Assembly (NCBI GenBank): GCA_028289455.1
Contig: JANQPN010000031.1
Span: forward strand, 19,751-83,750
Direction: 5' to 3'
From: Wenzhouxiangellaceae bacterium
GTDB lineage: Bacteria > Pseudomonadota > Gammaproteobacteria > Xanthomonadales > Wenzhouxiangellaceae
Length of the DNA stretch: 64,000 nucleotides
A model generated the notes under the pieces. It had not been told where the DNA came from and did not search any database. It saw only the letters and a list, made by a program, of their open reading frames with translations. This document shows, in pieces, positions 56,664 to 64,000 of the stretch (within the stretch, counting starts at the first letter, position 1; every line of letters starts with the position of its first letter). The position numbers and the translations under genes were made by a program.

Positions 56664-58391
56664 TTACGGCGGTGGTGGTAGGTCTTCAAATCCATCGATA
56701 TAAAACTCTTCTACTAAAAAAGTATTGTCACAATCGTCAAACCGCAGCGAACCGATGCGCACACCTTTACTGTTGCCCACAGTATTAGGGTTATACATAC
56801 CCAGGAACCAGAAGGTGCATTCATCAACCGGGTCCAGGCTCATATGGTTGTAATCACCATAGCGGGCAGCATTGTTAGTGGCATTACCGGTAGCGAACTC
56901 AACTTCACCCAGTGACATCACTCCAGGTGGATCACTGGCTGCACGGCCTGTATACCGGATGCTTGGAAATACACTGGTGCTTGATACGTTGTAGCCCAGC
57001 AGGATATTGCCATCCTGGTCCATTTCAACCATGCTCATAAAGCGGCCTTCAGCATCCGGTGACCAGGTGCCTTCCTGAAAAAGTTCCCAGTCGCCGCCGC
57101 CGGAACGGCGCAGTTCGAACCAGCGCACGCCTGCATGATCCTCAAAGTCTCCGACATCTGTTTGAAGTGATCCAAGTATAGTTTCATGGGTTTCAAAGTT
57201 GCGATAAGTCACAGTGTTCATCACAACCTCAAGTAAGGGGTCGAGAGGTGGTGCACCATTGGGTTGTGGTACACAGGAAAAGATATTGACAGGCGGACAT
57301 AAACTGGTATCGAAATCAGAAACGATAACATCAGGCAATTGCGTCAAAGTAGTATTGGCGCCATTGTCGAAGTCCACGTCCAGTTCAAAAAGTTCCAGAC
57401 GATCTTCAGTCGGGCTAGGGCTCGCATCACCATGAAATTCTTCATCGCGGTGGCGAATATAAATAGCAGGCGCATCAGCAGGCGGCAGAGTATTGCCGTC
57501 CAGATCGACAGGTGTCAGGATTTCAAAGCCTAACCCCGGCAGTCCGGGCGCTCCGGTTATTTTTTGCGGCGCGCGTGCTGTGGGGCAGGTAGTGCCATCC
57601 TGGCTGAGCATATTAAGCCGGTCAAAAGCATAAGCTGGTGGTGTATTGCCCTGCTGAGAGGCAGCTACGTATAGATCTGGCCAGACGCCGTATTTGGGAT
57701 AGTCTGGGAACGAAGTATCGTTGAACTCATAAAAACACCAGCCACCACTGATAGGATCATCCGTACGTGAAGTGTATACACAGAGATCATTGTTCCCAAT
57801 TGGAGTAAATTCGGTTAGTAACCAGCGATTTGCTAAATGATCATAAATAATGATTGGGTCACCCGCGCCATTGAGGCACTCCCCTGTGGCGCCAAGTGTG
57901 TCCATTGGAAAAGGCCCTGCCTGAAGGCTGCCGTCAATCTTGGAATAAACGGTGATTGAGCTGCCACCCGGACCATTAATGCCTTCAATGTAAAAATTCT
58001 GTCCGATCTCACCGCTGGGGTCATTGGGGTTAGCGCCCGAAAAATTACCTTCGAAGTTCAACATTTCGGTAACAGCAGGTGGGGTTGGGCCACGGCTGCT
58101 GAATTCAAGTTGACGATCAAGTAAAGGGTCTCGGTTGGCAGGCGCATAAACCGGGTCAGCCGGGCCTCCGTCTCCTCTTGGCACTTCGCGAATAGGGTCA
58201 CCAGGCTGCCATTGCATTACCGGTAGCTCCCGCAGATCAACATCCAACGGTACCCCGACAACTTCACCACCCAAAGTTTCAACATTGGTTTGAGCGTAGA
58301 CGTTACTAAAAAAATTCACCTGTACTATTGGTAAAGCCAATAGTGCTGCGGTAACCACCTCTCTTAACGAGAGTCCTCTCTTTATATTCAT
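56664..58391 (-). CDS. Secreted hypothetical protein with C-terminal GFE element
   Basis: A 575-residue exported protein that I do not recognise. A hydrophobic leader (about 10-33) ends near VYA. The rest is beta-strand- and loop-rich with many Pro, Gly, Asp and Asn residues, several Cys, and repeated tryptophan-containing segments (NRWLLTEFTPIGNNDLCVY, GRFMSMVEMDQDGNILLGYN), compatible with a beta-propeller; this is inference. The C-terminus reads VEEFYIDGFED and then Pro residues, recalling the end of the subtilase. Its start codon overlaps the stop of the upstream gene by 1 base (TAATG). Confidence 0.75.
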   Translation of the reverse strand: MNIKRGLSLREVVTAALLALPIVQVNFFSNVYAQTNVETLGGEVVGVPLDVDLRELPVMQWQPGDPIREVPRGDGGPADPVYAPANRDPLLDRQLEFSSRGPTPPAVTEMLNFEGNFSGANPNDPSGEIGQNFYIEGINGPGGSSITVYSKIDGSLQAGPFPMDTLGATGECLNGAGDPIIIYDHLANRWLLTEFTPIGNNDLCVYTSRTDDPISGGWCFYEFNDTSFPDYPKYGVWPDLYVAASQQGNTPPAYAFDRLNMLSQDGTTCPTARAPQKITGAPGLPGLGFEILTPVDLDGNTLPPADAPAIYIRHRDEEFHGDASPSPTEDRLELFELDVDFDNGANTTLTQLPDVIVSDFDTSLCPPVNIFSCVPQPNGAPPLDPLLEVVMNTVTYRNFETHETILGSLQTDVGDFEDHAGVRWFELRRSGGGDWELFQEGTWSPDAEGRFMSMVEMDQDGNILLGYNVSSTSVFPSIRYTGRAASDPPGVMSLGEVEFATGNATNNAARYGDYNHMSLDPVDECTFWFLGMYNPNTVGNSKGVRIGSLRFDDCDNTFLVEEFYIDGFEDLPPPP

Positions 58392-59188
58392 TAATGTTTC
58401 TCCTGCAAAGATTGCCGAGGAATAGTTGAACCAAGTAACCGGATTGGCCCACGGTTGCTCGTTAAGGTGAGCTTTGGTCCATTGTTGCCAACAATTGCGT
58501 GGGCCTTTTTGAAGTCAGTGTTTTGATCTCTTTCAATATCAACCGAATAATCGGTTGTGATCCAACCATGGGTTTGCAACGCTACATCTGCATTACCCCC
58601 GTTAGCAATGGCTACATGGATAAGGCCCGTTAGTGTTTCCAAAGTTGAGGGTTGCTTTGTGTCCAAGAATAAACTGGAGATCATGCCATGGTTGGAATAG
58701 GCTGTTACCGGACCGTTTAGACGTAAACGAATATCTCCGGTATCAGTATTAACCTTCAATGGTGCGATTAACCCCCGAACTTCAGCAAGGCCTGATGACG
58801 TTTCGCAACTTAATCTTGTTTTGGCTGGTATCAGCAGGGTTACATCAACACGCCGGAAATCCCATGTCTCAGTGGCTTCGGGTATTTCGTCCTCGGGTAG
58901 TTTCACTTCAATTGAAAGCGTTCCGTCTGTTTCTGTGACAAGTAATTCCAATTGGCGAGGGTCATCTCGGTGTCGTTGCGCATTGCTTAGCAGATAAGCT
59001 TGTTGCTTGTCATCGACCCGAACCCGGACATCACCCCATGGATTGCGAATATCAACAGCTTGGATTGAATCCAGGTCCCAGTGCCACTCGCTTCGTTCCA
59101 CCATCCATTCATCATTGGAGGGAGCGGCACAGGCAATACTAGACAACCACGAACAGAGAAAAACTGCAAAACAGGCTTTAAGTTTCAT
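58391..59188 (-). CDS. Exported hypothetical protein, DUF4097-like beta-repeat
   Basis: A 265-residue exported protein with a signal peptide (about 1-21, ending ACA). The sequence shows short repeating strands of the kind seen in DUF4097/adhesin-like beta-helix proteins: VDIRNPWGDVRVRV, VRGLIAPLKVNTDTGDIRLRL, and HGWITTDYSVDI. A central RRVDVTLLIPAKTRLSCETS segment is typical of such proteins. No enzyme motif. It is translationally coupled to the 575-residue secreted protein, so the two probably act together in the envelope or outside; function unknown. Confidence 0.75.
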   Translation of the reverse strand: MKLKACFAVFLCSWLSSIACAAPSNDEWMVERSEWHWDLDSIQAVDIRNPWGDVRVRVDDKQQAYLLSNAQRHRDDPRQLELLVTETDGTLSIEVKLPEDEIPEATETWDFRRVDVTLLIPAKTRLSCETSSGLAEVRGLIAPLKVNTDTGDIRLRLNGPVTAYSNHGMISSLFLDTKQPSTLETLTGLIHVAIANGGNADVALQTHGWITTDYSVDIERDQNTDFKKAHAIVGNNGPKLTLTSNRGPIRLLGSTIPRQSLQEKH

Positions 59189-59556
59189 AAATGCTATGAC
59201 TTTTCAGGCTATGTTAGCTGCTTAGTTTGCGGGTTGGTGAAGATGCATTGCTTCCTGCAATTGGTTCAATCGAACCAGTCTCCGATTACTACTGTAGGCG
59301 GATAATACCATCCGCTTATATAGAAGTGCTAGTAATTTACTGTTCCGCATTACATGTTTTAAGGGTTTGGGATAGGACTTGAGCTTTTTTTGGATTAGGC
59401 AGACTGAATATAAAGGAAAGTCACATGGTTTTCTGCAGCTGCAGGCTAAATCTCAGCGATAGTTGGCTTTGGTCAAGGTCTGATGGATTGAACAAGCATA
59501 TTTATGGCCTGCTAAACTAAAGCACTAATAATAAATCAGCAATCGGGAAACCAGTT
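59189..59556. other. 368-base intergenic region upstream of the OPT transporter
   Basis: No plausible gene on either strand. It is AT-rich and divergent, so it should hold the promoters for the 58391 gene and for the OPT gene. TTGAAC-N19-TAAACT just upstream of the OPT gene is a weak promoter candidate. A short GCGGA/TCCGC inverted repeat near 59297-59313 is too small to call. Confidence 0.6.
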
Positions 59557-61485
59557 ATGCAACAACCACTTCCACAACTGACCGTCAAGGCGATCATTCT
59601 TGGCATCGTGTTATCCATGGTGCTGGCCGGGGCGAATGCCTATCTGGGGCTGTTCGCCGGTCTGACGGTATCTGCTTCAATTCCGGCAGCAGTGATTTCC
59701 ATGGGTATATTGCGGCTGTTTAAAAACTCCAACATCCTGGAAAACAACATTGTACAAACCGCTGCCTCGGCAGGTGAGTCATTGGCGGCAGGCGTTATTT
59801 TTACGTTGCCTGCATTGATATTGCTGGGTTACTGGGAGACCTTCGATTATATCTGGGTGACCATGATTGCCGGTCTGGGTGGTTTGTTGGGTGTATTGTT
59901 TACCATCCCACTGCGGCGATCGCTTATTGTTGAGGAGCAGCTGGCTTTTCCGGAAGGTACGGCAACCGCCGAAGTGCTGAAAGTGGGTGATACCGGCTCC
60001 GGCGTTAAGCTGCTGAGTATGGCGGCACTGGCCGGGGGGCTGGTCAAATTTGCCGATACCGGCTTGCGGTTATGGCAGGGGGTGGCTCAGGCAGGCACTT
60101 TTGTCGGTCAGGGCATCGCCTATGTGGGCAGTAATCTTTCACCTGCATTGCTGAGTGTCGGGTACATCGTACGCTTGAATATTGCAGTGCTGGTATTCGG
60201 CGGGGGTGCGCTGGCCTGGTATCTGGGTATTCCCATATATTCAGCCATGTTTTTGGATCAGGATCCCAACCTGATTGCATTGCAGGAGCAGGGTGCAGGG
60301 GTTTCAGCTGTAGCGCTTGATATCTGGAACCGCAAAATCCGTTATATGGGTGTCGGCGCCATGCTGCTGGGTGGTATCTGGGCGCTGTTTTCCATGCGCG
60401 GATCATTGGTGGCAGGCGTGAAGAGTGGCCTGCAGGAGTTTCGCAAGGGCAAAGAAGGTGGTGTAAGAGCTGAAACAGACAAGGATATGCCGATGCCGAT
60501 GGTATTGATGGGCATTGGGTTATTCGTGATTCCAATTTTCATCTTGTACTGGCAGGTGGTTAACCAGTTGGGAATCAGCCTGGCACTGGCTGCAGTGATG
60601 GTCGTTACCGGATTTTTATTTTCATCAGTAGCGGCTTATATGGCCGGTCTGGTGGGTTCCAGCAACAACCCGATTTCCGGTATAACCATTGCTACCATTA
60701 CGTTTTCTGCTTTTCTGTTGTTGCTGTTGCTGGGTGAAGGCGCAGGCAATGGGCCGGCTGCAGCAATTATGGTGGGCGCAGTGGTTTGCTGTGCGGCTGC
60801 TATTGCCGGTGACAATCTTCAGGATTTGAAGGCCGGCTATATTCTCGGTGCCACCCCTTGGAAGCAGCAGGTTATGCAGGGAGTAGGGGTGATGTCGGCT
60901 GCTCTGGTCGTTGCTCCGATTCTGACGCTGCTGCTGGTCGCTTATGGGTTTGGTGCACCGACTGAAGCACAGCCCAATGCCTTACAGGCACCGCAGGCAA
61001 CGCTGATGGCTTCTGTAGCCAGAGGCGTGTTTGGCGGTGATTTGCCATGGAACATGGTATTTATCGGGATGGGCATCGGCGCAGCAGTCATTGCAGCTGA
61101 TCAGGTGCTGGCGAAACGCGGCAGCAGCTTCCGGATGCCGGTGCTGGCTGTGGCTGTTGGTATTTATCTGCCGTTGTATTTGAGCACAGCAATTTTTGCC
61201 GGTGGTCTCATCTCCTGGCTGACTGAGCGCATCAGCGGGCCGGAAGGACCAGGCCGTAGAGCTGGAGTGTTGATTGCTGCCGGCCTGATAACTGGCGAAG
61301 CGTTGATGGGGATTTTCCTTGCTATTCCAATTGTGGCGAAGCCTGATAATCCGGACTTTATGCAGCTTGCCAGTTGGGCTGGGATAAGCAATGACCCCTG
61401 GGGTTACTGGCCGGGCATTGTTGTGATGGCAGTATTGTGTATGTGGTTATACAAAACAGCATCAAAGCGCGATGAAACTGCCTGA
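59557..61485 (+). CDS. OPT family oligopeptide transporter
   Basis: A 642-residue inner-membrane transporter of the OPT family, with about fifteen hydrophobic helices. The N-terminal LTVKAIILGIVLSMVLAGAN followed by AYLGLFAGLTVSASIPAA is the family signature, as is VGSSNNPISGITIATITFSAF in the middle and GDNLQDLKAGYILGATPWKQ after it. Members import oligopeptides or metal chelates by proton symport; which applies is not shown by sequence. Single-gene unit ending in a terminator shared with the convergent VOC gene. Confidence 0.95.
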   Translation: MQQPLPQLTVKAIILGIVLSMVLAGANAYLGLFAGLTVSASIPAAVISMGILRLFKNSNILENNIVQTAASAGESLAAGVIFTLPALILLGYWETFDYIWVTMIAGLGGLLGVLFTIPLRRSLIVEEQLAFPEGTATAEVLKVGDTGSGVKLLSMAALAGGLVKFADTGLRLWQGVAQAGTFVGQGIAYVGSNLSPALLSVGYIVRLNIAVLVFGGGALAWYLGIPIYSAMFLDQDPNLIALQEQGAGVSAVALDIWNRKIRYMGVGAMLLGGIWALFSMRGSLVAGVKSGLQEFRKGKEGGVRAETDKDMPMPMVLMGIGLFVIPIFILYWQVVNQLGISLALAAVMVVTGFLFSSVAAYMAGLVGSSNNPISGITIATITFSAFLLLLLLGEGAGNGPAAAIMVGAVVCCAAAIAGDNLQDLKAGYILGATPWKQQVMQGVGVMSAALVVAPILTLLLVAYGFGAPTEAQPNALQAPQATLMASVARGVFGGDLPWNMVFIGMGIGAAVIAADQVLAKRGSSFRMPVLAVAVGIYLPLYLSTAIFAGGLISWLTERISGPEGPGRRAGVLIAAGLITGEALMGIFLAIPIVAKPDNPDFMQLASWAGISNDPWGYWPGIVVMAVLCMWLYKTASKRDETA

Positions 61486-61510
61486 TCAGTCTTGATTTAT
61501 CCTTTCAAAA

Positions 61511-61535
61511 CAGGAACCGGCTCAGCCGGTTCCTG
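61511..61535. terminator. Bidirectional terminator between OPT and VOC-sodB
   Basis: CAGGAACCGG (61511-61520) pairs perfectly with CCGGTTCCTG (61526-61535) around a 5-base loop. On the minus strand it is followed by TTTTGAAAGG, and on the plus strand by CAGCTTTTC, giving short T runs on both sides for the two convergent transcripts. Confidence 0.75.
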
Positions 61536-61556
61536 CAGCTTTTCTGACTAACAGAT

Positions 61557-61940
61557 TTAAACGGTTTTGTTAACACGCCAGGGCGGGTTCAGGCGGTTCT
61601 CACCGGCCCAATACAGTTTGATTTTATTGCCGGAAGGGTCATGCAGAACGGCTTCGCGCCACAGGTAGTGCATGTCGGTTGGCATTTGCTCAAATTCGAA
61701 ACCTTTGTCAGTTAGCTCGCGTACCCAGCCATCAAGCTGTTCATGTTCAAAATAAATCACACTCGGATTATTGGCAGCCTCATCGGTCAGAGCCAGAGAA
61801 AACGTTGATTGTCCCACCGGACAGGCGAAGCGTGCATAGTGGGGTGAATCAACAATTTGCTTAAAGCCCATACGCAGATAAAAACTACACGCCTGCGGCA
61901 TGTCAGTAACCGGAATGGTGACCTGATTAAGGTTCATCAA
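61557..61940 (-). CDS. VOC family protein downstream of sodB
   Basis: A 127-residue VOC-fold protein. It begins LNQVTIPVTDMPQACSFYLRMGF, the standard first half, and the second half has MHYLWREAVLHDPSGNKIKLYWAGE. It lies 2 bases after the sodB stop on the same strand, so the pair is probably one transcript, ending at the terminator at 61511-61535. Substrate unknown; the linkage suggests a role in oxidative stress but this is inference. Confidence 0.88.
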   Translation of the reverse strand: MMNLNQVTIPVTDMPQACSFYLRMGFKQIVDSPHYARFACPVGQSTFSLALTDEAANNPSVIYFEHEQLDGWVRELTDKGFEFEQMPTDMHYLWREAVLHDPSGNKIKLYWAGENRLNPPWRVNKTV

Positions 61941-61942
61941 TA

Positions 61943-62524
61943 TCAGTCGGCAAACTGGCTCTCTACAAATTCCCAGTTGACCAGGTACCAGAAGGCATCC
62001 AGGTATTTCGCTCTGGCATTGCGATAATCAACATAGTAGGCGTGTTCCCATACGTCGCAGGTAAGCAACGGCTTGCTGTCACCGGTTAACGGGGTATCGG
62101 CATTGGAACTACTGGTCAGGGCCAGTGATCCATCCTTTTGTTTAACCAGCCAGGCCCATCCGGAGCCGAAAGTCCCAAGCGCTGTGGCAGTGAACTGCTG
62201 TTTGAATTCTGTGAAGGACCCAAATGTCTGATTAATAGCCTCAGCCAGTATGCCCTGTGGCTCGCCACCGGCATCTGGTGCAAGACAGTTCCAATAGAAA
62301 CTGTGGTTCCAGATTTGCGCAGCATTATTGAACAGTGCGCCACTGGCGGTTTTAACGATGGTTTCCAGATCCTGCCCTTCATGACCGGAGCCGGGCAGCA
62401 TATTATTCAGTTTGGTGACATAGCCCTGATGGTGCTTGCCGTAGTGAAAATCCAGGGTTTCCCGGGAAATATAAGGTTCCAGTGCATCGCGTGCATAAGC
62501 TAGAGCTGGCAATTCGATAGACAT
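61943..62524 (-). CDS. sodB: Iron superoxide dismutase
   Basis: A 193-residue enzyme that converts superoxide to hydrogen peroxide and oxygen, the same length as E. coli SodB. Metal ligands are His27 (HYGKHHQGY), His74 (IWNHSFYW), Asp157 and His161 (DVWEHAYYVDY). Gln70 in NNAAQIWNHS and the overall pattern indicate the iron form. The ATG at 62524 has AAGGAG upstream; the TTG one codon earlier is unlikely. No signal peptide, so cytoplasmic. Confidence 0.98.
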   Translation of the reverse strand: MSIELPALAYARDALEPYISRETLDFHYGKHHQGYVTKLNNMLPGSGHEGQDLETIVKTASGALFNNAAQIWNHSFYWNCLAPDAGGEPQGILAEAINQTFGSFTEFKQQFTATALGTFGSGWAWLVKQKDGSLALTSSSNADTPLTGDSKPLLTCDVWEHAYYVDYRNARAKYLDAFWYLVNWEFVESQFAD

Positions 62525-62620
62525 CAAAGTCTCCTTGATTTACTGTGTCGGCTGGGTCGGTTATATGAAACTGACTAATGCGTCTGCCAAGGCGTTTTTT
62601 CAAGCGAGTGACTCATCAGA

Positions 62621-64000
62621 ATGCCAGCCGAAAACCATAGCAATGCGATTAGTTTAAGCCTGTTTGCCAGCCGCGTATCAGCGATTTGTGAGGAAATGGG
62701 CGCTGTTTTGGCGCGCTCGGCTTTGTCTCCCAATATCCGGGACCGCCTGGATTATTCCTGTGCGCTGTTTGCCGGCAATGGAGATCTGATTGCTCAGGCG
62801 ACGCATATTCCGGTTCATCTTGGCAGTATGGCTTACGCAATGCAGACATTGGCGTCCAGCCGGAAATGGCAGGCCGGTGATGTGATGATTCTGAATGATC
62901 CGTTTGCCGGTGGGACTCATTTGCCGGATGTAACGGTAATCGCGGCATTGGTTCAGAAAGGACAAGTGCAGGGCTTTGCAGCCAGTCGTGCGCATTATGC
63001 GGATATCGGCAGCGTAGCGCCGGGTTCAATGCCGGTCAGCGATCAGCTGGAACAGGAAGGCGTATTGATTACACCTCAATTGCTTTATCGCCGGGATGAA
63101 CTACAGCCGGCAGTGTTACAGCCACTGTTGCAGGCTGTCGGCGATCAATCCCGGGTCAAAGGTGATCTGCAGGCACAGCTCAGCGCCTGCCGCACGGGCT
63201 GCAAGGCGCTGGCCGAGTTGATTAACAATAAAGGTATAGAGTATTTCAACGCACAGTTGGGCTCATTAAACAGCTATGCAGAGCGTTTGACCAGAATAAT
63301 GATCAGTGAAATCCCGGATGGAGAATACGAGTTTTCCGATGTGATGGATGACGATGGGTTCGCGCACCGGAATATTCGTATCCGGGTCAAAGTTACAGTA
63401 CAGGGCGACTTTCTGGAAGCGGATTTTTCCGGTACGGATGAACAGGTTCCCGGTAACGTCAATTGCCCGCTTAGTGTTACAGCGGCAGGCGTGTATTACG
63501 TCATCCGCTGCCTGTTGCCGGACTACACACCAACCTGTGCCGGCGTGTTGAGGGCGTTGCGGCTGACTGCACCGGAGGGCTGCCTGGTTAATGCAGTTGG
63601 GCCGGCAGCGGTGGCAGCAGGTAATGTTGAAACCAGCATGCGGATTGTGGATGTATTGTGTGGTGCGTTGCAGCAGGCACTACCCGCTAGGATTCCGGCT
63701 GCCAGTCAGGGCACCATGAATAATCTTGCAATGGGCGGTGAGTGGCTGATTGATGGTGAGCGACGGCATTGGAGTTATTACGAAACGCTGGCCGGCGGTT
63801 GTGGCGCCAGCGCGGAAGGCCCGGGCCGGTCCGCGGTTCACAGTCACATGACCAATACTCTGAACACGCCGGTGGAAGTGTTGGAAACGGAATATCCACT
63901 GCGAATTAACCGTTATGCCGTTCGTTATGCATCGGGCGGCGAAGGTGACCATCAGGGCGGCGACGGTATTATCCGCGAGTACCGGTTTTTGCACGATACC
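62621..64000 (+). CDS. Hydantoinase B/oxoprolinase family protein, partial
   Basis: The first 460 codons of a gene that runs off the window. The product is the HyuB-type subunit of an ATP-dependent hydantoinase/5-oxoprolinase. Recognisable segments: ICEEMGAVLARSALSPNIRDR, DVMILNDPFAGGTHLPDVT, ADFSGTDEQVPGNVNCPL and GGEWLIDGERRHWSYYETLAGG followed by GCGASAEGPG. It usually acts with a HyuA ATPase subunit. No HyuA lies upstream, where sodB is divergent; it may follow downstream or be absent. No stop codon within the window. Confidence 0.93.
   Translation, partial: MPAENHSNAISLSLFASRVSAICEEMGAVLARSALSPNIRDRLDYSCALFAGNGDLIAQATHIPVHLGSMAYAMQTLASSRKWQAGDVMILNDPFAGGTHLPDVTVIAALVQKGQVQGFAASRAHYADIGSVAPGSMPVSDQLEQEGVLITPQLLYRRDELQPAVLQPLLQAVGDQSRVKGDLQAQLSACRTGCKALAELINNKGIEYFNAQLGSLNSYAERLTRIMISEIPDGEYEFSDVMDDDGFAHRNIRIRVKVTVQGDFLEADFSGTDEQVPGNVNCPLSVTAAGVYYVIRCLLPDYTPTCAGVLRALRLTAPEGCLVNAVGPAAVAAGNVETSMRIVDVLCGALQQALPARIPAASQGTMNNLAMGGEWLIDGERRHWSYYETLAGGCGASAEGPGRSAVHSHMTNTLNTPVEVLETEYPLRINRYAVRYASGGEGDHQGGDGIIREYRFLHDT

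Overview
The window is a continuous stretch of chromosome from a Gammaproteobacterium with roughly even base composition. The lineage is read from gene order, which repeats well-known gammaproteobacterial blocks: rsxABCDGE-nth, metG facing mrp, petABC-sspAB, surE-pcm-(yqaA)-nlpD, yhbY facing rlmE-ftsH-folP-glmM, a cyclophilin next to lpxH, mtnA-gyrA and purEK. The respiratory genes (bc1 complex, Rnf/Rsx complex) and several secreted hydrolases suggest an aerobic or facultative heterotroph. The sequence alone does not support a genus. There are no insertion sequences, prophage, CRISPR array, rRNA or recognisable tRNA.

Layout. 1-4.7 kb: a dipeptidyl-peptidase III-like lipoprotein, fmdB-aspS, ybjQ and a small membrane protein. 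4.8-8.0 kb: a VOC protein, then a complete bufferin-type (gigABCD/hvfABCD-like) copper-RiPP operon on the minus strand: repeat-rich precursor, MNIO enzyme, partner protein and DoxX membrane protein. 8.2-16 kb: metG-rsxABCDGE-nth read as one minus-strand array. 16-23 kb: mrp, dcd, a DegS/AlgW-type protease, the cytochrome bc1 operon and sspAB. 23-27.9 kb: DUF3301, Smr, surE-pcm-yqaA-nlpD (rpoS is not downstream), a Mth938-like protein and yhbY. 28-36.6 kb: rlmE-ftsH-folP-glmM, a 2-oxoglutarate oxygenase, a flippase, and lpxH with a secreted cyclophilin. 36.7-40.7 kb: mtnA and gyrA with a clear promoter and terminator. 40.7-50 kb: accessory enzymes (VOC, thioesterase, DUF418 membrane protein, PhyH dioxygenase, M20 amidohydrolase, a secreted subtilase, a TPR lipoprotein) and one orphan ORF. 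50-53 kb: trm112-nadC facing purEK. 53-64 kb: a serine hydrolase, an AraC regulator, a CPBP protease, a two-gene secreted-protein pair, an OPT transporter, VOC-sodB and the start of a hydantoinase B gene cut by the window edge.

The most interesting system is the bufferin-type operon at 5221-7962. A secreted precursor with eight cysteines, all in EGSCG repeats, lies upstream of the MNIO (DUF692) enzyme, its DUF2063 partner and a DoxX protein. By family knowledge such precursors are modified on cysteine and bind copper in the periplasm; here the repeats carry Ser where the well-known relatives carry Lys. A second point is that two secreted proteins (45313-47592 and 56664-58391) share a C-terminal Gly-Phe-Glu element that could be a sorting signal.

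Many starts were moved from the longest ORF to an internal codon because of Shine-Dalgarno placement or family length. Several genes appear to begin with TTG or GTG (sspA, sspB, surE, rlmE, ftsH, the 53115 hydrolase).
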